From Deltaproteobacteria bacterium (GTDB taxonomy: Bacteria > Desulfobacterota_D > UBA1144 > Nemesobacterales > N074bin48): a stretch of 5,379 nt of DNA. The stretch is taken from NCBI GenBank assembly GCA_004356685.1, contig SMWS01000051.1, positions 1 to 5,379 of the forward strand, given 5' to 3'. Within the stretch, counting starts at the first letter, position 1. Every line of letters starts with the position of its first letter. A program made the position numbers and the translations under genes. Shown here piece by piece: positions 1 to 5,316 of the stretch. Under the pieces are notes generated by a model. That model ran no database searches. It saw only the letters and a program-made list of their open reading frames with translations, and was not told the origin of the DNA.

Positions 1-289
1 AAGCTTCTAACCTCAGCTTATTGGGAAACTCAACAATTGTAACCTGCTTAAATGAAATCTTTTGATCAGGCGATCTTAACCTTGCAAGAGCAAGACCACT
101 TACAGAATAAATTTTATTTTCCTGTTCCTTTAGCATCGATAAGATTTCGGCCGAATCTAAGCTGCCGATTTCGGTAATGCTCTTATCTACTATAATAAGC
201 CCGGGCTTAGCACAGGAGTATATTAAAACAAAAAGAAGGAAAACATAAATACAGAAATATTTAGATAGATTTAGTGGCTTTAAGTTCAT
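1..289 (-). CDS. LolB/DUF4292-like outer-membrane lipoprotein, N-terminal part (runs off left edge)
   Basis: This is a partial gene read leftward from ATG 289-287, open for 96 codons to the window edge. The product starts with a lipoprotein signal peptide: a Lys-containing n-region, a hydrophobic stretch at about residues 12-24, and the lipobox I-Y-S-C with the lipidated Cys at residue 26. The residue after Cys is Ala and no Asp sits at +2, so in the Lol logic of well-studied proteobacteria the protein would go to the outer membrane. The mature part (residues about 45-96) has a helix followed by a strand pattern ending in VEFPNKLRLEA. That is the style of LolB/LolA-fold or DUF4292 proteins, in which a 'fRq..lvErPdrLRlE' segment follows the first helix. 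The start lies 29 bp inside the end of the upstream TPR gene, in another frame, with only a weak GAG as ribosome site, so translational coupling is likely. Lipoprotein is fairly sure; the family is a similarity call by eye, and the C-terminal half is not in view. Confidence 0.72.
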   Translation of the reverse strand, partial: MNLKPLNLSKYFCIYVFLLFVLIYSCAKPGLIIVDKSITEIGSLDSAEILSMLKEQENKIYSVSGLALARLRSPDQKISFKQVTIVEFPNKLRLEA

Positions 290-2051
290 TAATTCGATGC
301 TCGATTTCATCAGCTTTATTTTTTAGTTTATCAGCAATATCTTCATCAACTCCGTCTGCTATCTCAAATCCTTTTTTATAATAATCGAGCGCTTTTCTCA
401 ACTCTCCCTTAACCTTATAAACATCACCTAGGTGTTCCATAACTTCGGGATCATTTGATGTGAGCCTCGCAGCTTTGAGCAACAGTTCCAAGGCCTTTTC
501 AAGTTTACCCTTCTTATAATATATCCACCCCAGACTGTCGATTATGTAACCCTTGTTGGGAGAGATTTCAAGAGCTTTGGTAACAAAAGTCTCGGCTTCA
601 TCCAAATTCGTGCCCATTTCTGCATATGAATACCCAATAAAGTTTAGCGCTTCCACATGTTCAGGATTTATTTTGAGTATCTCTTTCATAGTAGAAATAG
701 ACTCTTTTTCTTTACCTCCCAGGTAAAAAGTGACCCCAAGAGAATAGCTAATATTTTCATTTTGCGGACTGCTCTTCAGATACTTTTTATACAGGTCAAT
801 TGCTTTTGCATATTCTTTATTCTTTGTATACAAACTTCCCAAATAATTGACGATTGGCTCATTTTCATTATCCGACCTATAAGCCTCTTCTATAATTACA
901 ATAGATTTATCCACATCACCTTTTTTCTCATATAAATATGATTTCTGAATTAATACATCATTATGAAGATTCGAATCAGAACTTATTGAATTAAGTAAGT
1001 CTAGTGCCTGTTCAAAATTATTAATTTCTACATAAGATAAGGCTAAGTAATATTTAGCCCTTTCGTTGTCAGGATCGCCCAGCAGTATTATTTTAAGCTC
1101 CTGTATTGCCTTGTCATAGTCTTTATTATCAATATAGAGTAAAACCAGCCTCAGCTTTAAATCTATATTGTCACTGTCGAGTTCCTCTGCTGTTTCGTAC
1201 TGTTTCGAAGCATCTGATTTTCTATTAGTCCTGTAAAGGAAATTTCCATAACGCATAAACACATTAATATTATTGGGAAATTTGCTTACAAGCAGTTCAT
1301 ATAATCCTTCGGACTCAGTTAACTTTCCCCTTTTTTCATAAATAAGCGCAAGGTCAATTAATGCAGAAATATAGTTTGGATTCAGGTCAACTGCACGCTT
1401 AAAATTTTTCTCAGCTTTTTGCAACTGATTGCTTTGAAAATATATTCTGCCCAAAAAGTAATAGCCTCTTTCATCCCTTGGAGATAGCTGAATAAATTTT
1501 TTAAAATTATATATTGCTTCTTTGTAATTGTTTTGTTCGGATTGAATTATGCCCAAGAACATGAAGGTCTCCGCATCCATTGGATCATATTCCACAGACT
1601 TATTAAGTATTTTCAATGCTTCTTTTCTTTTCTTTGGGTCTGTGGATGATGCATAAATTCTTCCAAGAATTTTATGTGCCGGTTCATAATCGGGGTTTAG
1701 TTTTATACTCTGCTCAAGCATAATTAATGCTTCAGTAAAACGGTTTAGCGTCATAAGGACAATAGCCAGATTATATTTTAGAGGAGCCGATTTGGTATCA
1801 ATCTGCTCGGCTATTCTGGCTTCACTCAGAGCAACCCTGAAGTCTCTTCTAAAAAAATGGAGCCTGGAAAGCGTAAAATGATAATAAGCGCTGTAATTAC
1901 TTACGGATAGATCTATATTGTTTTCTTGTTGTTTATCTTCTTTCTTTTCAATATCGGAATGTATCTCTTTTGTTGCACATGAAGTGGTAAGAATAAAGAT
2001 TAGTAGCAGAAGATAAGCCAAATTGTATAGTTTCATATTTTTATGAAGCAT
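261..2051 (-). CDS. TPR-repeat lipoprotein, about 15 tetratricopeptide repeats (LbcA-like architecture)
   Basis: The product is a 596-aa protein, or 591 aa if the second Met (ATG 2036-2034) is used. The second start gives a cleaner lipoprotein signal (MKLYNLAYLLLL..LTTSC). The lipidated Cys is residue 25 in the long form and is followed by Ala, which suggests the outer membrane. After a polar linker (about 26-52), residues about 54-563 form around 15 consecutive 34-residue TPR units with the usual pattern (LG..Y...g....A...f..al..nP..). Residues about 564-596 are a charged, probably helical tail. TPR solenoids bind partner proteins and no catalytic domain is present. The closing repeats (GYSYAEMG, DSLGWIYYKKGK, MEHLGDVYKVKGE) are typical of long proteobacterial TPR lipoproteins that sit next to lolB. 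The pseudomonad member LbcA is a scaffold for the CtpA protease. Neither start has a clear Shine-Dalgarno; the gene overlaps the transglutaminase gene by 11 bp or follows its stop by 4 bp, implying coupled translation. The exact partner is unknown. Confidence 0.9.
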   Translation of the reverse strand: MLHKNMKLYNLAYLLLLIFILTTSCATKEIHSDIEKKEDKQQENNIDLSVSNYSAYYHFTLSRLHFFRRDFRVALSEARIAEQIDTKSAPLKYNLAIVLMTLNRFTEALIMLEQSIKLNPDYEPAHKILGRIYASSTDPKKRKEALKILNKSVEYDPMDAETFMFLGIIQSEQNNYKEAIYNFKKFIQLSPRDERGYYFLGRIYFQSNQLQKAEKNFKRAVDLNPNYISALIDLALIYEKRGKLTESEGLYELLVSKFPNNINVFMRYGNFLYRTNRKSDASKQYETAEELDSDNIDLKLRLVLLYIDNKDYDKAIQELKIILLGDPDNERAKYYLALSYVEINNFEQALDLLNSISSDSNLHNDVLIQKSYLYEKKGDVDKSIVIIEEAYRSDNENEPIVNYLGSLYTKNKEYAKAIDLYKKYLKSSPQNENISYSLGVTFYLGGKEKESISTMKEILKINPEHVEALNFIGYSYAEMGTNLDEAETFVTKALEISPNKGYIIDSLGWIYYKKGKLEKALELLLKAARLTSNDPEVMEHLGDVYKVKGELRKALDYYKKGFEIADGVDEDIADKLKNKADEIEHRINELKATKSI

Positions 2052-3462
2052 CTATTATCTGAAGATTAAGTTTTCCCACAAGTTTCATAATTTCAGAACT
2101 CCTGCTAATATCACCTTCTAAGAACTTTATATGAGAGGCATCAACAGGCAGTTGATTAAGTGTAGAATCCACCGAGACCCATTTGCCAAGAAATACTTCA
2201 TTCCAGGCATGATAATAAAATTTTCCATTAAGATAGACTATCCCCAAGATTATCTTAGTCGGAATATCTAGGGACCTTGTAAGCGCTGTAAACAGGACTG
2301 AATGTTCATTGCAGTCCCCGCTTTTGGTTTTAAGTACATCGAGGGCATTTGGAATACTTATTGTGGGCTTTTTTTCCAGATTATTGTAGATCCAGGAGTT
2401 AATTAAACTTACTTTATCTATTGGGTTTTTGGTTTCCCCAACAATATTTTTAGATAATTTTATTATATTATCATTTTTGCTTTGAATGAGGTTTGTAGGA
2501 TTTAAATATTCTTGTACAACCGTTCCTTTATTGGGAATAGTTGTTAAGTATTTAAATGAACTTATATCCTCGGTTTTTATAACCAGTAAATCATCACTTA
2601 AAAACTGCCTGTTGCGATCATGCAAATCAAATTCATCAAGAGATGCCAAACCTGATAATTTCACCTCTAATCTGTCTAATTTTCTTGGATTATCAATAGT
2701 TTGATTAGCCGATATAGCAGTTTTCTCAGTTATATCAACTCTCTCGAGATTTTCATTTTGATATAAATCTTCTTTTTCTTTAATTGCTATAAGCCCCAGG
2801 GAAGAAACGTCTTTGATTAATTCCCCTTTATCTGTAATCCATATATGAGAAACAGAACCATTAAAATTCACAGTATATTTAATAGTATCAAAAGTTCCTA
2901 TTGGAATCTCAATCTTTTCTTTGGCTACAACCTCAATTGTCGCAATTAAGTCCTCTAGCTTAGAACCCATTAAAAGCATTGAGGGTTCAAAAATGTAGGT
3001 CTCATATTTTTTACCTACTTCAAGCCCCTTATCCACGACCCATTTGTTAATATAAGAAGTAACTATAGGTTCTTTATAAATTTCTATAGAAAATTCAGAA
3101 CTACCCGATACAGTAGAAGTATTAAAAATTAGTTTATTATCTTCTCTTCTTCCTTTAGTTTCTAAGTTTAAACCCAAAGAATTCAACTTAAATTCAAAAT
3201 CGTTTAGCTTACCGTTTTTTAAATTATATACTGAAGTTGTTTCCAATTCATTTTCTGCACCTAGTAGAATAATTTTTAGCTTAGTATGTTCAGTTATTGT
3301 TAAAATGTCTCCATCTTTGCTAAATGTTGTTTTATTAAAACCTACCCTCTTATTATCAGAGTAAATTCCAGAAAACTCTGTAGTTTCCTGCACTTGAGAA
3401 TAACTGGCAGAAATATTGAAAATTAAACTAAATAGTAATAAAAGAACACTCGTTCTGACCAT
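2041..3462 (-). CDS. Secreted transglutaminase-like (papain-fold) protein
   Basis: This 473-aa protein has a Sec signal peptide (short VR n-region, hydrophobic residues 6-17, likely cleavage near residues 19-22) and no lipobox, so it is probably periplasmic. Residues about 25-270 form a beta-rich region with the pattern of N-terminal domains found in exported transglutaminase-like proteins of deltaproteobacteria-like bacteria: 'GIYSDNKRVGF' at the start and 'VSHIWITDKGELIKD' near residues 225-240. The C-terminal domain (about 335-450) is transglutaminase-like. It carries the triad Cys384 in GDCNEH, His418 in YYHAWNE and Asp432 in WVSVDST, all in the canonical order and spacing, so the domain should be active. 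Such domains act as cysteine proteases, amidases or acyl transferases; the substrate cannot be told from sequence. The ATG at 3462 follows the upstream stop by 13 bp, with AGGT directly before it and TAGG further upstream as weak ribosome sites. Together with the downstream TPR lipoprotein it may form an envelope complex (inference). Confidence 0.87.
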   Translation of the reverse strand: MVRTSVLLLLFSLIFNISASYSQVQETTEFSGIYSDNKRVGFNKTTFSKDGDILTITEHTKLKIILLGAENELETTSVYNLKNGKLNDFEFKLNSLGLNLETKGRREDNKLIFNTSTVSGSSEFSIEIYKEPIVTSYINKWVVDKGLEVGKKYETYIFEPSMLLMGSKLEDLIATIEVVAKEKIEIPIGTFDTIKYTVNFNGSVSHIWITDKGELIKDVSSLGLIAIKEKEDLYQNENLERVDITEKTAISANQTIDNPRKLDRLEVKLSGLASLDEFDLHDRNRQFLSDDLLVIKTEDISSFKYLTTIPNKGTVVQEYLNPTNLIQSKNDNIIKLSKNIVGETKNPIDKVSLINSWIYNNLEKKPTISIPNALDVLKTKSGDCNEHSVLFTALTRSLDIPTKIILGIVYLNGKFYYHAWNEVFLGKWVSVDSTLNQLPVDASHIKFLEGDISRSSEIMKLVGKLNLQIIDAS

Positions 3463-3475
3463 ACCTAATTATAAC

Positions 3476-3913
3476 CTATTGAATATGTGATTTTTGGTTA
3501 TCTAAATCTTTTATCATCATAAACGCCTTTGATGACCTTATTGTAATTTTTTCATGTGAACTAAAAGTAATTACAAGCTGAATATCGCCTTTAGCTGTAA
3601 ACGGGTAATTTATATGATTTCCATGAATCTTTCCATCCTCAACTAACGAAAAGTCCTTAATTCTGCTTGGATATTCAGGTTCATTCCCATCTATTACTGC
3701 ATCTTTTAATATCATTTCTGCCTGAGATGTGAAACTTTCCTCTATGCCAAAACTAATTTTACCAAGATATTTATGAATATGTATTAAATCGAAACATATA
3801 ATTAAACTTTTATCATTATAATCTAAAGACTTTATCCTTGAATCATGAAGTTGAAATGCAAACTGGAATAATGCATCATCTAACCTGTCCATTTTCTTAA
3901 AATTATCACCCAA
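3476..3913 (-). CDS. Uncharacterised small protein, first gene of the envelope operon
   Basis: The open frame gives 145 aa from a TTG at 3913 or 138 aa from the ATG at 3892-3890 (Met8). I favour the ATG: a perfect TATAAT sits at 3926-3921, which would place transcription start at or next to the TTG. I do not recognise a characterised family. The protein has no signal peptide or membrane segment, so it should be cytosolic. It reads as alternating beta strands: 'LHDSRIKSLDYNDKSLIICFD' near residues 22-42, a middle segment with GNEPEYPSRI, and a C-terminal hairpin-like 'GDIQLVITFSSHEKITIRSS' near 108-127. An N-terminal HDS motif followed by strands recurs in many short hypothetical proteins, but that resemblance assigns no function. 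Its stop lies 13 bp before the transglutaminase-like gene, so it is probably cotranscribed with three exported-protein genes, which is an odd partner for a cytosolic protein. Real gene: likely; function: unknown. Confidence 0.7.
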   Translation of the reverse strand: MGDNFKKMDRLDDALFQFAFQLHDSRIKSLDYNDKSLIICFDLIHIHKYLGKISFGIEESFTSQAEMILKDAVIDGNEPEYPSRIKDFSLVEDGKIHGNHINYPFTAKGDIQLVITFSSHEKITIRSSKAFMMIKDLDNQKSHIQ

Positions 3914-3920
3914 ACTCTAA

Positions 3921-3949
3921 ATTATAATATCAAAACTATTTACATTCCA
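3921..3949 (-). promoter_or_regulatory. Candidate proximal promoter of the leftward envelope operon
   Basis: On the minus strand a perfect TATAAT (3926-3921) is preceded after 17 bp by the weak -35 match TGGAAT (3949-3944, three of six). Transcription would begin around 3914-3912, right at the TTG that opens the longest reading frame. This argues for translation from the ATG at 3892 if this promoter is used. TATAAT is common by chance in DNA this AT-rich, so confidence is modest. Confidence 0.35.
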
Positions 3950-3975
3950 GTCTAATACCAATACCTAAATATAAA

Positions 3976-3990
3976 TTTATCTTAGATAAA
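3976..3990. promoter_or_regulatory. 15-bp palindrome, candidate operator in the envelope-operon leader
   Basis: TTTATCT and AGATAAA form perfect 7-bp inverted arms around one central T. The size fits the operators of MarR-family dimers. A one-base centre makes a stable RNA hairpin unlikely, so a DNA-binding site is the better reading. It lies downstream of the distal minus-strand promoter and upstream of the proximal one, where a bound repressor could act as a roadblock. Binding by the neighbouring MarR-like protein is an inference from position only. Confidence 0.4.
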
Positions 3991-4027
3991 ATCCATACAT
4001 TAAATAACAAGCTGGTAAAACTTCGTA

Positions 4028-4055
4028 ATTATGACAGTAATTTTACCCTTGACAA
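4028..4055 (-). promoter_or_regulatory. Candidate distal promoter of the leftward envelope operon
   Basis: Read on the minus strand, TTGTCA (4055-4050, five of six bases match the -35 consensus) is followed after 16 bp by CATAAT (4033-4028, five of six match the -10 consensus). Transcription would start near 4021, giving a leader of about 130 nt to the ATG at 3892. The -35 box overlaps the -35 box of the opposite promoter in the same TTGACAA heptamer, so polymerase binding at one should hinder the other. Confidence 0.5.
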
Positions 4056-4076
4056 ATAAAAGATACTGATTACTTT
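4049..4076 (+). promoter_or_regulatory. Candidate sigma70-type promoter of the marR-like gene
   Basis: A perfect -35 box TTGACA (4049-4054) is followed by a 16-bp spacer and a -10 box TACTTT (4071-4076), which keeps the key T, A and final T of TATAAT. Transcription would start near 4083, leaving a leader of about 26 nt before ATG 4109. The -10 box is only a moderate match, so the exact hexamer could be shifted by a few bases. Confidence 0.5.
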
Positions 4077-4088
4077 AATATTAAACTA
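4071..4088. promoter_or_regulatory. 18-bp imperfect palindrome over the marR-like start site, candidate operator
   Basis: The core TTTAATATTAAA (4074-4085) is a perfect 12-bp palindrome. With its flanks the site reads TACTTTAATATTAAACTA, symmetric except for one base pair on each side. It covers the -10 box and the predicted transcription start of the marR-like gene, the classic location for MarR autorepression. All-A/T palindromes arise easily in such DNA, so this remains a candidate. Confidence 0.38.
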
Positions 4089-4108
4089 TTTAACATCTAA
4101 TTATTATC

Positions 4109-4561
4109 ATGGGCACAAAATATAAAGGAACAACAAGAGAAATTAAGTCACTGAATGCTTTTATCAATTTATTAAGAGCAACTAACTCTTTGGAAGCAAG
4201 GCTCTCTAAGAACCTGGATAAATTTAATCTTACAACAAGTCAGTTTGGGGTCTTAGAAGCGCTTTACCACCTGGGTACTATGAGTCAAAAAGAAATAGGA
4301 AAAAAAATTCTAAAATCTGGGGGCAATATAACAAAGGTTGTTGATAACCTGGAGAAAAAAAGCCTGTTAATAAGAGAGAAAAATCTGCAAGACCGAAGGT
4401 TTTATAACATCAAACTCACTCAAAACGGGGAGTCTTTGATTGAAAAAATATTTCCCGATCATGTTAAAGCAATATTTAAAGAGTTTGAAATTCTTACAGA
4501 AAGTGAACTTGTTGAACTAAGGAAAATTGCGAGATATTTGGGAAAACAGCAAAGAGATTAA
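4109..4561 (+). CDS. MarR-family transcriptional repressor (MhqR-like, cysteine-free)
   Basis: This 150-aa protein has the full length and order of a MarR repressor. It starts with an N-terminal dimer helix (about 12-38), then a winged helix-turn-helix (about 42-110) with 'LTTSQFGVLEALYHLGTMSQKEIG', and a recognition helix around residues 70-84 (SGGNITKVVDNLEKKS). A wing follows with the family-typical Asp-Arg-Arg at 95-97 and 'LTQNGESLIEKIFPDH', then C-terminal dimer helices. The 'LYHLG...IG..IL...GNIT.VVD.LEKK' wording is that of the MhqR-like subgroup, whose known members control quinone and electrophile resistance. The protein contains no cysteine, so it cannot sense oxidants by thiol chemistry as OhrR or YodB do and more likely binds a ligand directly. 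An in-frame stop at 4091 fixes the ATG at 4109. No Shine-Dalgarno precedes it, in contrast to the two genes downstream. The pirin gene follows after 21 bp, so the product probably represses its own unit. Confidence 0.92.
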   Translation: MGTKYKGTTREIKSLNAFINLLRATNSLEARLSKNLDKFNLTTSQFGVLEALYHLGTMSQKEIGKKILKSGGNITKVVDNLEKKSLLIREKNLQDRRFYNIKLTQNGESLIEKIFPDHVKAIFKEFEILTESELVELRKIARYLGKQQRD

Positions 4562-4567
4562 ATATCT

Positions 4568-4574
4568 AAGGGGG
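4568..4574 (+). promoter_or_regulatory. Strong ribosome binding site of the pirin gene
   Basis: AAGGGGG lies 8 nt before ATG 4583 and fixes that start. The marR-like gene upstream has no comparable site. Confidence 0.8.
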
Positions 4575-4582
4575 TATTTATC

Positions 4583-5287
4583 ATGATAGAGATAAGAAAG
4601 GCGCAAGACAGGGGACATTCACATATAGACTGGCTCGACAGCTATCACACATTTTCATTTGGGGAATATTGCGACCCCGACCATATTCAGTTTGGATATC
4701 TAAGGGTAATAAATGAAGACCGCATCAAGCCATCTATGGGATTTGGAACCCATCCGCACAGAGATATGGAAATTATAACAGTTATGCTCGAAGGCGAGCT
4801 TGCACACAAAGACAGTATTGGTAACGGATCGGTAATTAAAAAAGGAGATATTCAGAAGATGACGGCAGGCTCTGGGATAATGCACAGTGAATTCAACAAT
4901 TCAGATTCTGTAGAGGCTCATCTACTCCAGATCTGGATTACACCAAACAGGATGGGGCTAACCCCGGGCTATGAGCAGATTTCCATAAATGATTTGGACA
5001 ATACTGATGAAATAAAGTTAATTGCATCAGGGAAAGTAAACAAAGGAAATGGTATTATAAAAATCAACCAGGATATAGAACTTTTTCTTGGAAGATTGGA
5101 TAAGAATCAGAAAGTCGAATTCAGTACAGAGGATTCAAATAAAATATGGGTTCAGCTAATCAGTGGTCAATTGTCTATTAATGGAAAAGAGCTTAGCGCA
5201 GGAGACGGGGCAGCAATCAACAAAACTGCCATACTCAATATTGAATCTAAAGAAAAATCAGAGTTTTTAATATTTGAAATGAATTAA
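4583..5287 (+). CDS. Pirin-family bicupin, YhhW-type (quercetinase-like)
   Basis: This 234-aa protein is almost the same length as E. coli YhhW (231 aa) and belongs to the same pirin subgroup. The N-terminal cupin carries all four metal ligands at His57 and His59 (GFGTHPHRDMEI), His101 and Glu103 (SGIMHSEFN), the same residue numbers as in YhhW. The front motif 'DSYHTFSFGEYCDP' and the 'QIWITPNRMGLTPGYEQ' strap are also typical. The C-terminal cupin (about 145-234) lacks the ligand set, as usual for this subgroup. Known relatives bind iron or another divalent metal and show quercetin 2,3-dioxygenase activity in vitro, with the true substrate in the cell unclear. The protein is cytosolic, without a signal peptide. 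It lies 21 bp after the MarR-like gene and 29 bp before a probable nitroreductase gene, which supports a role in handling aromatic or quinone-type compounds (inference). It is complete, with no frameshift. Confidence 0.93.
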   Translation: MIEIRKAQDRGHSHIDWLDSYHTFSFGEYCDPDHIQFGYLRVINEDRIKPSMGFGTHPHRDMEIITVMLEGELAHKDSIGNGSVIKKGDIQKMTAGSGIMHSEFNNSDSVEAHLLQIWITPNRMGLTPGYEQISINDLDNTDEIKLIASGKVNKGNGIIKINQDIELFLGRLDKNQKVEFSTEDSNKIWVQLISGQLSINGKELSAGDGAAINKTAILNIESKEKSEFLIFEMN

Positions 5288-5304
5288 ATTAATGAATTAA
5301 ATTA
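5279..5304 (+). repeat. Exact 13-bp tandem duplication across the pirin stop codon
   Basis: ATGAATTAAATTA occurs twice head to tail (5279-5291 and 5292-5304) without a mismatch. The first copy supplies the last two codons and the TAA of the pirin gene. The second repeats the same Met-Asn-stop as a tiny orphan frame just before the next ribosome binding site. Replication slippage is the simplest origin. Confidence 0.9.
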
Positions 5305-5311
5305 AGGAGGG
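5304..5311 (+). promoter_or_regulatory. Consensus ribosome binding site of the last gene
   Basis: AAGGAGGG lies 5 nt before ATG 5317, a near-perfect Shine-Dalgarno. It is the strongest in the window and identifies the start of the gene cut by the right edge. Confidence 0.85.
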
Positions 5312-5316
5312 AAATT

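Larger units (their letters stand above)
3914..4108. promoter_or_regulatory. Divergent intergenic control region
   Basis: This 195-bp, very AT-rich stretch separates the leftward envelope operon from the rightward MarR-pirin-nitroreductase unit and must hold the promoters of both. It contains the candidate promoters and palindromes listed separately. I see no open frame of coding character, no tRNA and no terminator hairpin in it. Because one MarR-type repressor is encoded at its edge, the region is the natural place for its operator or operators; the family commonly represses its own gene and divergent neighbours. Confidence 0.8.

Noticed and set aside
1..6. The window begins exactly with a HindIII site (AAGCTT)
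   Set aside because: It could mark a clone end, but the site lies in a continuous lipoprotein reading frame and one hexamer at a boundary is weak evidence.
657..935. Plus-strand open frame of 92 codons opposite the TPR gene
   Set aside because: It is the complement of a clear TPR coding region, has no ribosome site of its own, and its product is a low-complexity Phe/Ile-rich string, as expected for antisense of this AT-rich gene.
261..2051. The TPR protein as a member of an anti-phage or signalling STAND-type system
   Set aside because: There is no NTPase, nuclease or other effector domain, and the lipoprotein signal places it in the envelope.
2486..2704. Plus-strand open frame of 72 codons opposite the transglutaminase-like gene
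   Set aside because: It lies wholly within a well-supported gene on the other strand and its product resembles nothing recognisable.
3954..3965. Doubled AATACC hexamer in the intergenic region
   Set aside because: Two six-base copies are too short to separate from chance and have no clear tie to a promoter box.
3976..3990. The palindrome as an RNA hairpin, attenuator or riboswitch element
   Set aside because: The arms are A/T-rich with a one-base centre, no U-run follows on the minus strand and no larger fold is apparent; a protein-binding DNA site is more plausible.
4700..4885. Minus-strand open frame of 61 codons opposite the pirin gene
   Set aside because: It covers the pirin metal-site region, which is strongly conserved coding sequence on the plus strand; chance antisense frame.
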